NCBI GenBank assembly: GCA_900552195.1
Contig: URYO01000076.1
Span: 1 to 6,368, forward strand
Source: an uncultured Sutterella sp.
GTDB lineage: Bacteria; Pseudomonadota; Gammaproteobacteria; Burkholderiales; Burkholderiaceae_F
Reading direction: 5' to 3'
Length of the DNA stretch: 6,368 nt
Shown: in pieces, positions 1 through 5,908 of the stretch
Layout: each line of letters starts with the position of its first letter
Position numbering within the stretch: position 1 is the first letter of the stretch
Position numbers and translations under genes: made by a program
Notes under the pieces: model-generated
Told to the model about the DNA's origin: nothing
The model's input: the letters and a program-made list of their open reading frames with translations, nothing else
The model's database searches: none

Positions 1-110
1 GCGGCAGACAAGATTTCAGAAAGATCTACCGGAACGACTGTAATGCCCGATGCCTGCAACAGTTTCTCGCTGGCGCGTTCACAGGGGCGCCGCCGCTGGC
101 AGAAAGCGGT
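1..110 (-). other. Out-of-frame coding-like continuation of the membrane protein gene
   Basis: On the minus strand, a second frame is open from just after a TAA at 111-113 to the window edge. It reads ERASEKLLQASG followed by ITVVPVDLSEILSA, an ordinary amphipathic helix-strand pattern, whereas the frame of the upstream start gives Cys/Arg-rich sequence and stops at 26-28. Adding one base restores a single reading frame, for example in the run of four G (plus strand) at 84-87. This could be the continuing linker or the start of a periplasmic domain. I cannot assign a family from about 30 residues. Confidence 0.4.
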
Positions 111-304
111 TTATTCGGATCAGGAATAGTGCCGCCGGCGATAGGATTGATTTTTTCGCTGGCTTGATTAACTTTATTTACGAATGGGATCGGAGCCTTA
201 GTGATGTACAACGCTGCAGCTGCGCAGCAGCCGACACCGATGACTCCTCCTACGAGGAATCCGTAAAACCAGGTTCCAAATCCGCCGCCGGAATTTCTTG
301 CCAT
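26..304 (-). CDS. Small inner-membrane protein, N-terminal part of a probable SPOR/FtsN-like protein (apparently frameshifted)
   Basis: The 92-residue frame opens with a short polar segment rich in Gly. One hydrophobic membrane span follows at about residues 12-34, ending in ALYITKAPIPFVNKV, then a Pro/Ala/Ser/Asn-rich stretch (about 47-79) that looks like a periplasmic linker. An N-in single span followed by such a linker is the usual start of SPOR-domain proteins, and a gene of that kind commonly sits just downstream of argS in Burkholderiales. The SPOR domain itself is not visible here. The start lies 12 bp after the argS stop, with a weak TAAGG element overlapping that stop, so cotranscription with argS and folE2 is likely. 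The last residues (about 80-92, rich in Cys, Arg and His) do not fit the linker, and another frame gives a better continuation. The true gene therefore probably extends beyond the left edge, with a one-base defect between about 70 and 110. I am fairly sure of the membrane anchor and only moderately sure of the family. Confidence 0.6.
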   Translation of the reverse strand: MARNSGGGFGTWFYGFLVGGVIGVGCCAAAALYITKAPIPFVNKVNQASEKINPIAGGTIPDPNKPLSASGGAPVNAPARNCCRHRALQSFR

Positions 305-316
305 GGAGCTTAAACC

Positions 317-2062
317 TTATTTAGTTGAGTCAGCCGGCTGATCGGCACGAGACAATCTTTCAGGAGCAGAGACGCCCAAGATTTCCAGTCCGTTGCGCAG
401 AACCTGTCGGGTGGCGACCAGAAGGGCCAAGCGGGCGTTGCGCAGCTTTTCGTCATCGACCAGCACTCTTTCGGCATTGTAGAAAGAATGGAAATCAGCA
501 GCCAGTTCCTTAAGGTACGTGACCAATGCCAAAGGAGACAGGTCCTCAGTACCGTTTGCCAAAGCCGTCGGGAAATCAGAAAGTTTGCTCATCAGTCTGA
601 GTTCGGTCGGAGCAGTCAAAGAAGACAGGTCTTCAGAGGCCATTTCTTCGACAGAGGGGACCTCAATGCCTTTTTCCTGCGCCTGGGCAAAAACAGAGCA
701 GATTCTGGCATGGGCGTACTGCAGATAGTAGACCGGGTTTTCGTCGGACTGGCTAAGGGCCAAATCCACATCAAAAACAAACTCAGCGTCGGCTCTGCGA
801 TTAACCATGAAGAGACGTGCAGCATCTTTTCCGACCCAGTTGACCAAGTCAGAGAGCGTGACGTAAGTGCCGCTGCGTTTGCTCATCTTGACGGGCTGTC
901 CGTCTTTGACCACCTGAAGCATCTTGTGCAGCATGTACTCGGGGAAAGTCTTCGGAATGTTGAAGCCGAAGTCTCCTGAAGCGGCTTGAATGCCAGCGCG
1001 GACGCGAGCGACCGTGCCGTGGTGATCGGAGCCCTGGATATTTAAAGCTCGGTTGAAGCCGCGCTCAAATTTGGCTAAGTGATAAGCAACATCCGGAACG
1101 AAATACGTGTAAGAACCGTCGGCTTTGCGCATAACGCGGTCTTTATCGTCACCGTAATCCGTGCTCTTAAACCATAAGGCTCTGTCTTTCTCGTACGTTT
1201 TACCTGCGTTCCGAATGGCCTGAACTGCTTTGGCAACTCTGCCGTCAGAGTACAGGGAGCTTTCCAAGTAGTAGTTGTCGAAAGCTACACCAAGAGCCGT
1301 CAGGTCCTTGTGCTGCTCTTCTCTGAGATAAGCCACCGCGTAAGCGCGGATGTTCTCGAGGTCATCCGGATTGCCGCTGCTTTCTACTACCTTGCCGTCG
1401 AAAGTATGGATCGGTTCCTTGGCGAGAAAGTCCTGAGCGATGTCAAGAACATAAGCACCCTTGTAGCCGTCTTCAGGGAACTCGAACGGTTTGTTTTGGA
1501 GTTCGTAGCAGCGTGCCTGAACGCTGATGGCAAGGTTATGAATCTGGTTGCCGGCATCGTTGTAGTAAAACTCACGCGTGACCGCCCAGCCCTGACTCTT
1601 GAGCATACGAGAGAGGACATCGCCTAGTGCGCCCTGTCTTGCATGGCCCAAATGAAGAGGTCCGGTCGGGTTAGCCGAAACGTATTCCAGGAGAATGGAC
1701 TCACCGGTGTGCGCATCGGAGCAGCCGTAGGCCGGACCCTCTTTCAAAATTTCTCGAACGACATCCTGCTTAAGAAAGGGTGCGAGTTTGAGATTGATGA
1801 ATCCGGGGCCGGCAATCTCAATGGCAGAAAACATCTCGGAGTCGGCGGTTTCTTTTCGAAGCTCTTCGACCAGTTTTTCCGCAATGACTCTCGGAGGCTG
1901 CTTCATGGCTTTTGCACATTGGAGCGCCACTGTGCAGGCAATGTCACCGTGGCTCTGCTGTTTGGGGCGCTCGAGAACAATTTTGGTGTTCTCCGGAGCA
2001 CCGACGGCCGCCAGAGCATTCTTGAAAAGCTCGGTGATTTTGGTTTTCTGTGAGGCAAGCAT
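317..2062 (-). CDS. argS: Arginyl-tRNA synthetase
   Basis: Cytoplasmic class I aminoacyl-tRNA synthetase that attaches arginine to tRNA-Arg using ATP. At 581 residues it has the normal bacterial length. The N-terminal tRNA-recognition (Arg_tRNA_synt_N) domain covers about residues 5-90. The Rossmann-fold catalytic core follows, with SANPTGPLHLGHARQG carrying the HIGH signature (HLGH, 137-140). The KMSKS-type loop is KMSKRSGT (392-399). The DALR anticodon-binding domain runs from about 440 to the end, beginning near NPVYYLQYAHAR. The ATG is preceded by an AGGAAATAGG purine-rich stretch about 8 bases away. The gene lies 29 bp after folE2 and 12 bp before the small membrane-protein gene, all on the minus strand, which suggests one transcript. 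All signature elements are intact. Confidence 0.98.
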   Translation of the reverse strand: MLASQKTKITELFKNALAAVGAPENTKIVLERPKQQSHGDIACTVALQCAKAMKQPPRVIAEKLVEELRKETADSEMFSAIEIAGPGFINLKLAPFLKQDVVREILKEGPAYGCSDAHTGESILLEYVSANPTGPLHLGHARQGALGDVLSRMLKSQGWAVTREFYYNDAGNQIHNLAISVQARCYELQNKPFEFPEDGYKGAYVLDIAQDFLAKEPIHTFDGKVVESSGNPDDLENIRAYAVAYLREEQHKDLTALGVAFDNYYLESSLYSDGRVAKAVQAIRNAGKTYEKDRALWFKSTDYGDDKDRVMRKADGSYTYFVPDVAYHLAKFERGFNRALNIQGSDHHGTVARVRAGIQAASGDFGFNIPKTFPEYMLHKMLQVVKDGQPVKMSKRSGTYVTLSDLVNWVGKDAARLFMVNRRADAEFVFDVDLALSQSDENPVYYLQYAHARICSVFAQAQEKGIEVPSVEEMASEDLSSLTAPTELRLMSKLSDFPTALANGTEDLSPLALVTYLKELAADFHSFYNAERVLVDDEKLRNARLALLVATRQVLRNGLEILGVSAPERLSRADQPADSTK

Positions 2063-2091
2063 AAAAGACCTATTTCCTAATCAGAGCAGGA

Positions 2092-2898
2092 TTATTCCGC
2101 CGTTTGTCTCTTGTCAAAGTGCAGGGAAGCAAAGGCAGAGTGGTTATGAATCGATTCAAAGTTTTCTGCCTCGACCGTGAAGGCAAGAATTGCCGGTTCG
2201 TCCTGGCATCTGATGGCGACGTCACGAACGAGGTCTTCGACAAACTTCGGATTTTCATAGGCGTGTTCCGTGACGTATTTCTCGTCGGAACGTTTCAGCA
2301 GACCCCAAACCTGGCAGGAGGCGCAGCTCTCAATCATTTCAATCTGCTTTTCAATGGGGAAGTTCGTTTCGAGTTCCGCAGTGATTGAAACGTGAGAGCG
2401 CTGGTTGTGTGCGCCGTACTTACTGATTTCCTTGCTGCAGGGGCAAAGGCTGGTGACCGGAGCAATGACTTCCTGAGTCACGGTAATCTTTCCGTCTGCA
2501 CATTCGGCAGTCAGAACCACGTCGTAGTCCATTGTGCTCTGAAGATGGGAGACGGGAGCGGATTTTTCCATGAAGAAAGGGAAGGCCAAGCGGATATAGC
2601 CGCCGTCAGACTTCAGGGAAGCAAGCATTTCCTGCATGACTTCGACCATCATCTGGGGAGCGAAAGGCTTATTGATGCCGCCGAGCAGGGTCCAGAATCT
2701 GGACATGTGGGTACCCTTCTTGTCTGCGGGCAGGGAAACATACATTTCGACATCGGCCACAGTGTGCTGTGCGCCGCTCTGGCTTTTTACCAGAATAGGG
2801 GTTCGGATCCCTTTGACGCCGACGCGACGAATGGGAATATTTCTTCTGTCAGCCGAAGACTGGACATCAGGAAGAACCATTAATTTATTATCTGTCAT
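2092..2898 (-). CDS. folE2: GTP cyclohydrolase IB (FolE2), 268 residues
   Basis: Converts GTP to 7,8-dihydroneopterin triphosphate, the entry step of tetrahydrofolate synthesis, and in some bacteria also feeds queuosine precursors. This is the metal-dependent type IB (COG1469) family, unrelated in sequence to FolE. The hallmark CPCSKEISKYGAHNQRSHV is at about residues 152-170. By comparison with what I remember of the Neisseria enzyme, the metal ligands map to Cys152, His164, Glu206 and Glu248, all present at a constant offset. A second conserved block, SCASCQVWGLLKRSDEKYV, lies at about 191-209. The start is set at the ATG at 2898 because AGAGGA sits 5 bases upstream of it and because homologues begin near here. 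The frame stays open 12 codons further upstream to 2934, but that extension has no comparable ribosome-binding site. First gene of the run folE2-argS-membrane protein. Confidence 0.95.
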   Translation of the reverse strand: MTDNKLMVLPDVQSSADRRNIPIRRVGVKGIRTPILVKSQSGAQHTVADVEMYVSLPADKKGTHMSRFWTLLGGINKPFAPQMMVEVMQEMLASLKSDGGYIRLAFPFFMEKSAPVSHLQSTMDYDVVLTAECADGKITVTQEVIAPVTSLCPCSKEISKYGAHNQRSHVSITAELETNFPIEKQIEMIESCASCQVWGLLKRSDEKYVTEHAYENPKFVEDLVRDVAIRCQDEPAILAFTVEAENFESIHNHSAFASLHFDKRQTAE

Positions 2899-2903
2899 TG
2901 AAA

Positions 2904-2909
2904 TCCTCT
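2904..2909 (-). promoter_or_regulatory. Ribosome-binding site that fixes the folE2 start
   Basis: AGAGGA on the minus strand lies 5 bases before the ATG at 2896-2898. It favours this start over the in-frame ATG 12 codons further upstream, which lacks a comparable purine stretch. Confidence 0.75.
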
Positions 2910-2915
2910 GTAAAA

Positions 2916-2928
2916 CCGAATAGTTCGG
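2916..2928 (-). repeat. Small inverted repeat in the folE2 leader
   Basis: CCGAA-loop-TTCGG, a 5-bp stem with a 3-base loop. On the minus strand it is followed by TTTT and lies just upstream of the folE2 ribosome-binding site. It could fold in the mRNA leader, but the stem is too short to call a terminator or a riboswitch. Confidence 0.3.
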
Positions 2929-2948
2929 CCACAATACATAGTCTGTGG

Positions 2949-2996
2949 AGTATACCTCTAAATATAGCGGCTGCTTTTAGCGCTGTGAGCTGTCAA
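2949..2996 (-). promoter_or_regulatory. Candidate promoter elements for folE2-argS
   Basis: On the minus strand a perfect TTGACA (2991-2996) lies upstream of two -10-like hexamers, TATATT (2961-2966) and TATACT (2949-2954). Neither is at the normal 16-18 bp distance: the nearer gap is 24 bp. Either TATACT works without a good -35, or the arrangement needs an activator. Start from the TATACT would give a leader of about 45 bases. Confidence 0.25.
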
Positions 2997-3140
2997 GTCG
3001 AGAAAAACCTAGTCTTTAAAGAGTTTTCGTTAGTCGGAATCAAACCTTTGACGGCGGTTTTCCAACCGGAAAAGAAGAGAATGGGAGGGGAGGAAGCCCA
3101 CAAATTTTTACAACGTCTTTCAGTTTTGATGAGTTTTGCT

Positions 3141-3168
3141 TTGTAGCAAATCTAATTAGTAATATATT
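3141..3168 (+). promoter_or_regulatory. Candidate promoter for the two small membrane-protein genes, within an AT-rich palindrome
   Basis: TTGTAG (3141-3146), a 16-bp gap, then TATATT (3163-3168). The -10 lies inside the palindrome TAATATATTA (3160-3169), itself flanked by CTAAT (3152-3156) and ATTAG (3166-3170), so a dimeric regulator could bind here. The -35 matches consensus poorly, so this is tentative. Confidence 0.3.
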
Positions 3169-3193
3169 AGGGGCGTGGAGTAAGAATCCGCAT

Positions 3194-3208
3194 AACCTCA
3201 AAGAGGTT
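3194..3208 (+). repeat. Perfect 6-bp inverted repeat in the 5' leader
   Basis: AACCTC-AAA-GAGGTT lies about 30 bases upstream of the GTG start at 3239. If the promoter guessed at 3141-3168 is right, it would be part of the untranslated leader. Its role is unknown. Confidence 0.35.
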
Positions 3209-3238
3209 GCCGCTAAGTTAATAAGAAGGGGAGAGTTC

Positions 3239-3544
3239 GTGCGTTATCCTATTTCCAAACTCATTTGGGCCGGCTTGATCATTGCGCTCATATTTTTGGG
3301 CGCTATGTTTATTCTTCCGGTTGTAGGTGCGGTACTTATCGGTGTGTTTGCACTTTCCTGCCTCATCTGGCTCAGCAGTAAAGTCTTCGGCTTTTTCCAG
3401 GGCGGAAGGACTTACACCGAGGACAACCCCGGCGACTATTACGACGCGTCGGCGAGGACGTCGATCGTTCCCAAGAAGTGGAATAAGACTCAGGCGGTTG
3501 ACGCTGAAGTCATCGAAGTAGAAGAAATAAAAAAAGAGAAATAA
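3239..3544 (+). CDS. Small hypothetical membrane protein, 101 residues
   Basis: I do not recognise this family. The start is GTG, supported by AAGGGGA at 3226-3232, six bases upstream. Residues about 7-27 and 29-52 are strongly hydrophobic and could form two spans joined by a tight turn near Pro28. A soluble tail (about 55-101) follows with acidic and Tyr-rich DNPGDYYDA and a charged end (EVIEVEEIKKEK). If the hairpin inserts with both ends in the cytoplasm, the tail would be cytoplasmic, as the lysine-rich end suggests. The next gene begins 5 bases after the stop, so the two are almost certainly cotranscribed and probably translationally coupled. There is no signal peptide, lipobox or catalytic motif. 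Coding is supported by good translation signals and tight spacing, not by homology. Confidence 0.75.
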   Translation: MRYPISKLIWAGLIIALIFLGAMFILPVVGAVLIGVFALSCLIWLSSKVFGFFQGGRTYTEDNPGDYYDASARTSIVPKKWNKTQAVDAEVIEVEEIKKEK

Positions 3545-3549
3545 TCTAA

Positions 3550-3915
3550 ATGTCAGGCATACAACAACCGACAAAAACACCGATCTCCGAATCCAAGATC
3601 GCGGTATTTTGGCGTACTGCCTTATATCTGTTTTCTGCAGGAATGATGGGAAAGGCAGCGGCTGGCTTTTCTGACGGCTATGTTGCCGAAGCTGTCGGTG
3701 ACCTCGGCCTGTCGCTCGTCTTTATCGGCATGTGCTTTAGAAGTACGGAACTGGCGATACTGGCATACATTTCGGATCCTGCAAAGAGAGAGGCAGCCAT
3801 TGAAAAGCTGAGACAGAAAGAACGCGCGAAACGCCCGTGGATCAGCCATTTAATGAATGCCGGCTGGATCTGTTTATTGGCCGGAGTCGCAGGCCAATTG
3901 TCAAATATCTTTTAA
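3550..3915 (+). CDS. Small hypothetical membrane protein, 121 residues
   Basis: I do not recognise this family. After a polar N-terminus (1-16), hydrophobic segments appear at about residues 18-38, 52-74 and 102-119. A strongly charged helix (about 77-97, AKREAAIEKLRQKERAKR) separates the second and third spans. By the positive-inside rule this charged stretch should be cytoplasmic. The ATG lies 5 bases after the stop of the upstream gene and lacks a strong ribosome-binding site of its own, which fits coupled translation. The final codons overlap the -35 element of the tRNA promoter, and no terminator separates this gene from the tRNA array, so read-through into the tRNAs is possible. Coding is likely from operon spacing and a coherent membrane pattern; function is unknown. 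Confidence 0.75.
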   Translation: MSGIQQPTKTPISESKIAVFWRTALYLFSAGMMGKAAAGFSDGYVAEAVGDLGLSLVFIGMCFRSTELAILAYISDPAKREAAIEKLRQKERAKRPWISHLMNAGWICLLAGVAGQLSNIF

Positions 3916-3926
3916 TCATGTAGAAT
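3898..3926 (+). promoter_or_regulatory. Strong promoter of the tRNA-tuf transcription unit
   Basis: TTGTCA (3898-3903), a 17-bp spacer and TAGAAT (3921-3926) match sigma-70 consensus at five of six positions each. GCGC follows the -10 directly, a GC-rich discriminator of the type seen at stringently controlled stable-RNA promoters. Initiation is expected near 3932-3934, giving a leader of only about 7 bases before tRNA-Tyr. The -35 lies inside the last codons of the upstream gene. Confidence 0.75.
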
Positions 3927-3939
3927 GCGCATTTCCTCC

Positions 3940-4025
3940 GGAGGGGTGCCCGAGTGGCTAAAGGGGGCAGACTGTAAATCTGTTGGCTTACGCCTACGAT
4001 GGTTCGAATCCATCCCCCTCCACCA
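3940..4025 (+). tRNA. tRNA-Tyr (GTA)
   Basis: An 86-base class II tRNA with a long variable arm and an encoded CCA end. The acceptor arms GGAGGGG (3940-3946) and CCCCTCC (4015-4021) pair fully. The T arm is GATGG-TTCGAAT-CCATC (3998-4014). The anticodon GTA is at 3974-3976 within loop CTGTAAA, closed by a GCAGA/TCTGT stem. First gene of the tRNA-tuf unit. Confidence 0.97.
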
Positions 4026-4039
4026 TAAGATTTCCAACA

Positions 4040-4062
4040 AAAGCGTTCGGCTCGAACGCTTT
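4040..4062 (+). repeat. Perfect 10-bp hairpin between tRNA-Tyr and tRNA-Gly
   Basis: AAAGCGTTCG pairs perfectly with CGAACGCTTT across the 3-base loop GCT. The hairpin sits in the 45-base spacer of what should be one primary transcript. CTGTTT follows, not a solid T run, so full termination is not expected. Partial attenuation, a processing landmark or protection of the tRNA-Tyr 3' precursor are possible roles. Confidence 0.65.
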
Positions 4063-4070
4063 CTGTTTGA

Positions 4071-4144
4071 GCGGGTGTAGCTCAATGGTAGAGCAGAAGC
4101 CTTCCAAGCTTACGACGAGGGTTCGATTCCCTTCACCCGCTCCA
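4071..4144 (+). tRNA. tRNA-Gly (TCC)
   Basis: A 74-base tRNA with encoded CCA. The acceptor GCGGGTG/CACCCGC pairs fully, the D stem is GCTC/GAGC, and the T arm is GAGGG-TTCGATT-CCCTT. The anticodon TCC is at 4103-4105 in loop CTTCCAA. The outermost anticodon-stem pair (G4096 with A4112) is a mismatch. From memory the same base occurs in related betaproteobacterial tRNA-Gly(TCC), so I do not take it as damage. Confidence 0.97.
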
Positions 4145-4149
4145 GTGCC

Positions 4150-4224
<75 letters not shown>

Positions 4225-4244
4225 TTAAATTTTATTCATTTAAG

Positions 4245-4270
4245 CTTGTCCGTTGACAGGCACTCAGGAG
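4245..4270 (+). promoter_or_regulatory. tuf leader: small hairpin and ribosome-binding site
   Basis: CTTGTC-CGTT-GACAGG (4245-4260) can form a 6-bp stem with one G-U pair, ending just before the strong CAGGAG ribosome-binding site (4265-4270). That site lies 6 bases before the ATG at 4277 and decides this start over an in-frame ATG at 4253. There is a TTGACA at 4254-4259 but no room for a -10 before the gene, so tuf is likely transcribed from the tRNA promoter. Confidence 0.5.
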
Positions 4271-4276
4271 CTAGAC

Positions 4277-5467
4277 ATGGCAAAAGAAAAGTACGAACGT
4301 ACTAAGCCCCATGTAAACGTTGGCACAATCGGTCACGTTGACCATGGTAAGACAACCCTTACAGCCGCTATCACAACCGTTCTTTCCAAGAAGTTCGGCG
4401 GTGAAGCCAAAGCCTACGACCAGATCGACGCAGCTCCTGAAGAAAAAGCTCGCGGTATTACGATTAACACCGCTCACGTCGAATACGAAACCGAAAGCCG
4501 TCACTACGCACACGTTGACTGCCCGGGCCATGCTGACTACGTCAAGAACATGATTACCGGTGCTGCTCAGATGGACGGCGCTATTCTGGTTGTTGCCGCT
4601 TCCGACGGTCCTATGCCTCAGACCCGTGAGCACATCCTTCTTGCCCGTCAGGTCGGTGTTCCCTACATCATCGTTTACCTGAACAAGTGCGACCTCGTCA
4701 ATGACGAAGAACTGCTTGAACTGGTTGAAATGGAAGTTCGCGAACTCCTGAGCAACTACGACTTCCCCGGCGACGATATTCCTATCATCAAGGGTTCTGC
4801 TCGTATGGCTCTCGACGGCGACAAAGGCCCGATGGGTGAAGAATCCATCCTGAAGCTTGCCGACACACTCGACAGCTACATCCCGACTCCGGAACGTGCT
4901 ATCGACCAGCCGTTCCTTATGCCGGTTGAAGACGTGTTCTCCATCTCCGGCCGCGGTACCGTTGTTACCGGCCGTGTTGAACGCGGTATCGTCAAAGTCG
5001 GCGACGAACTCGAAATCGTCGGTATCCGTCCGACTCAGAAGACAACCTGCACGGGCGTCGAAATGTTCCGTAAGCTGCTTGATCAGGGTCAGGCCGGTGA
5101 CAACATCGGTGTTCTGCTCCGCGGTACAAAGCGTGAAGACGTCGAACGCGGTCAGGTTCTTGCCAAACCCGGCACGATCACTCCGCACACCGAATTCCAG
5201 GCAGAAGTTTACGTTCTGACTAAGGAAGAAGGCGGCCGTCACACACCGTTCTTCAAAGGCTATCGTCCTCAGTTCTACTTCCGTACAACTGACGTTACCG
5301 GAACGATCGAACTGCCGGAAGGCGTTGAAATGGTTATGCCTGGCGACAACATCCGTATGGACGTTAAGCTGATTGCTCCGATTGCTATGGAAGAAGGCCT
5401 CCGCTTCGCTATTCGTGAAGGCGGCCACACAGTCGGTGCCGGCGTTGTTTCTAAGATCGTCGGTTAA
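4277..5467 (+). CDS. tuf: Elongation factor Tu, 396 residues
   Basis: GTPase that carries aminoacyl-tRNA to the ribosomal A site. The GTP-binding domain (about 1-205) carries the P-loop GHVDHGKT (19-26), switch I RGITI (59-63), DCPGH (81-85) with the catalytic histidine, and NKCD (136-139). The two beta-barrel domains follow to residue 396. The length is typical of betaproteobacterial EF-Tu. The start at 4277 follows a strong CAGGAG site and gives the canonical [20 protein letters not shown]; an in-frame ATG eight codons earlier is not expected to be used. It lies 52 bp behind tRNA-Thr, and codon use is the biased pattern of a highly expressed gene. Unusually, rpsJ and not secE-nusG follows, so this copy has tufB-like upstream and tufA-like downstream surroundings. 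Confidence 0.99.
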   Translation: MAKEKYERTKPHVNVGTIGHVDHGKTTLTAAITTVLSKKFGGEAKAYDQIDAAPEEKARGITINTAHVEYETESRHYAHVDCPGHADYVKNMITGAAQMDGAILVVAASDGPMPQTREHILLARQVGVPYIIVYLNKCDLVNDEELLELVEMEVRELLSNYDFPGDDIPIIKGSARMALDGDKGPMGEESILKLADTLDSYIPTPERAIDQPFLMPVEDVFSISGRGTVVTGRVERGIVKVGDELEIVGIRPTQKTTCTGVEMFRKLLDQGQAGDNIGVLLRGTKREDVERGQVLAKPGTITPHTEFQAEVYVLTKEEGGRHTPFFKGYRPQFYFRTTDVTGTIELPEGVEMVMPGDNIRMDVKLIAPIAMEEGLRFAIREGGHTVGAGVVSKIVG

Positions 5468-5486
5468 TTAACTCATTTCGAATCGC

Positions 5487-5508
5487 GGGCCGAAGAAGGC
5501 TTCGGCCC
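5487..5508 (+). terminator. Hairpin between tuf and rpsJ, possible partial terminator or attenuator
   Basis: GGGCCGAAG (5487-5495) and CTTCGGCCC (5500-5508) form a perfect 9-bp stem with a 4-base AAGG loop, 19 bases after the tuf stop. CTCGTTCTTT follows, an interrupted T tract, so termination would be incomplete and some transcripts should continue into rpsJ. It may tune the EF-Tu to S10 ratio or protect the tuf mRNA 3' end. Confidence 0.55.
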
Positions 5509-5530
5509 CTCGTTCTTTAAAGGATAAATA

Positions 5531-5842
5531 ATGCAAAGCCAACGTATTCGTATTCGCCTCAAGGCATTTGATTACAAACTGATCGATCAGTCTGCTCTTG
5601 AAATTGTTGATACCGGCAAGAGAACCGGTGCTGTTGTCAGAGGTCCGATCCCTCTGCCCACACGCATCCAGCGCTTCGATATTCTTCGCAGCCCGCACGT
5701 CAACAAGACCAGCCGCGATCAGCTTGAAATCAGAACTCATCAGAGATTGATGGACATCATCGATCCGACAGACAAAACTGTTGACGCTCTGATGAAGCTC
5801 GACCTGCCTGCCGGCGTGGACGTTGAAATCAAAGTCCAGTAA
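5531..5842 (+). CDS. rpsJ: 30S ribosomal protein S10 (NusE)
   Basis: At 103 residues it has the usual bacterial length. The start [19 protein letters not shown], the GPIPLPT segment near residue 38 and the loop [13 protein letters not shown] (about 54-66) are S10 hallmarks. S10 is part of the 30S head and, as NusE, binds NusB in transcription antitermination complexes. AAAGGA (5519-5524) lies 6 bases upstream of the ATG, and the gene ends with tandem stops (TAATAA). It follows tuf by 63 bp with a hairpin between. In many bacteria rpsJ leads the S10 operon into rplC; here it is followed by terminators and a convergent gene, so it is separated from the other ribosomal protein genes. Confidence 0.98.
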   Translation: MQSQRIRIRLKAFDYKLIDQSALEIVDTGKRTGAVVRGPIPLPTRIQRFDILRSPHVNKTSRDQLEIRTHQRLMDIIDPTDKTVDALMKLDLPAGVDVEIKVQ

Positions 5843-5863
5843 TAAGGTTGACTAAATTAAACA

Positions 5864-5899
5864 GGCCCTTTGAATGAAAGTTCTAAGGGCCCGTTTTTT
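5864..5899 (+). terminator. Intrinsic terminator of the tRNA-tuf-rpsJ unit
   Basis: GGCCCTT (5864-5870) pairs with AAGGGCC (5885-5891). The 14-base loop contains a further GAA/TTC pairing, and six T follow (5894-5899). It begins about 20 bases after the rpsJ stop and has the canonical form for plus-strand termination. Confidence 0.8.
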
Positions 5900-5908
5900 A
5901 CCCAAGAG

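Larger units (their letters stand above)
2899..3238. other. Divergent intergenic region, no gene recognised
   Basis: This 340-bp stretch between folE2 (minus) and the first small membrane-protein gene (plus) must hold both sets of start signals. Visible elements are the folE2 leader hairpin, candidate promoter hexamers on both strands, a TTTTCC-AACC-GGAAAA hairpin at 3058-3073, a purine-rich patch at about 3068-3096, an AT-rich palindrome around 3152-3170, and a 6-bp hairpin at 3194-3208. An open frame at 2898-3146 on the plus strand (82 codons) has no ribosome-binding site and no recognisable motif. I recognise no riboswitch or RNA family. Confidence 0.6.

Noticed and set aside
488..979. 163-codon plus-strand frame opposite argS
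   Set aside because: It lies wholly within argS, which has intact synthetase motifs; composition and lack of start signals mark it as a shadow.
2899..2934. 12-codon N-terminal extension of FolE2
   Set aside because: The frame is open, but the downstream ATG has a strong AGAGGA site and fits the usual family start. The extension also covers the leader hairpin.
2898..3146. 82-codon plus-strand frame in the divergent intergenic region
   Set aside because: It starts at the folE2 start region without a ribosome-binding site, has no recognisable motif, and covers the sequence where the folE2 promoter should be.
3218..3580. 120-codon minus-strand frame opposite the first small membrane-protein gene
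   Set aside because: The plus-strand gene has a good ribosome-binding site and tight spacing to the next gene. The opposite frame has runs of Phe, Arg and Lys typical of a shadow and no ribosome-binding site seen.
4096..4112. Damaged tRNA-Gly because of the G-A mismatch in the anticodon stem
   Set aside because: All other stems pair, the CCA is encoded, and the same sequence is, from memory, usual in betaproteobacteria.
4254..4259. TTGACA upstream of tuf as a separate tuf promoter
   Set aside because: Only 17 bases remain before the start codon, so no -10 element and leader could fit upstream of the gene.
4253..4276. Eight-codon N-terminal extension of EF-Tu
   Set aside because: EF-Tu universally begins MA/MSKEKF-like, and CAGGAG is placed correctly for the ATG at 4277; the extension would contain the ribosome-binding site.
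4271..5428. Long 385-codon open frame antisense to tuf
   Set aside because: It is a mirror of EF-Tu's biased codon use, a well-known effect in highly expressed genes. The translation has no coherent domain and no translation signal.
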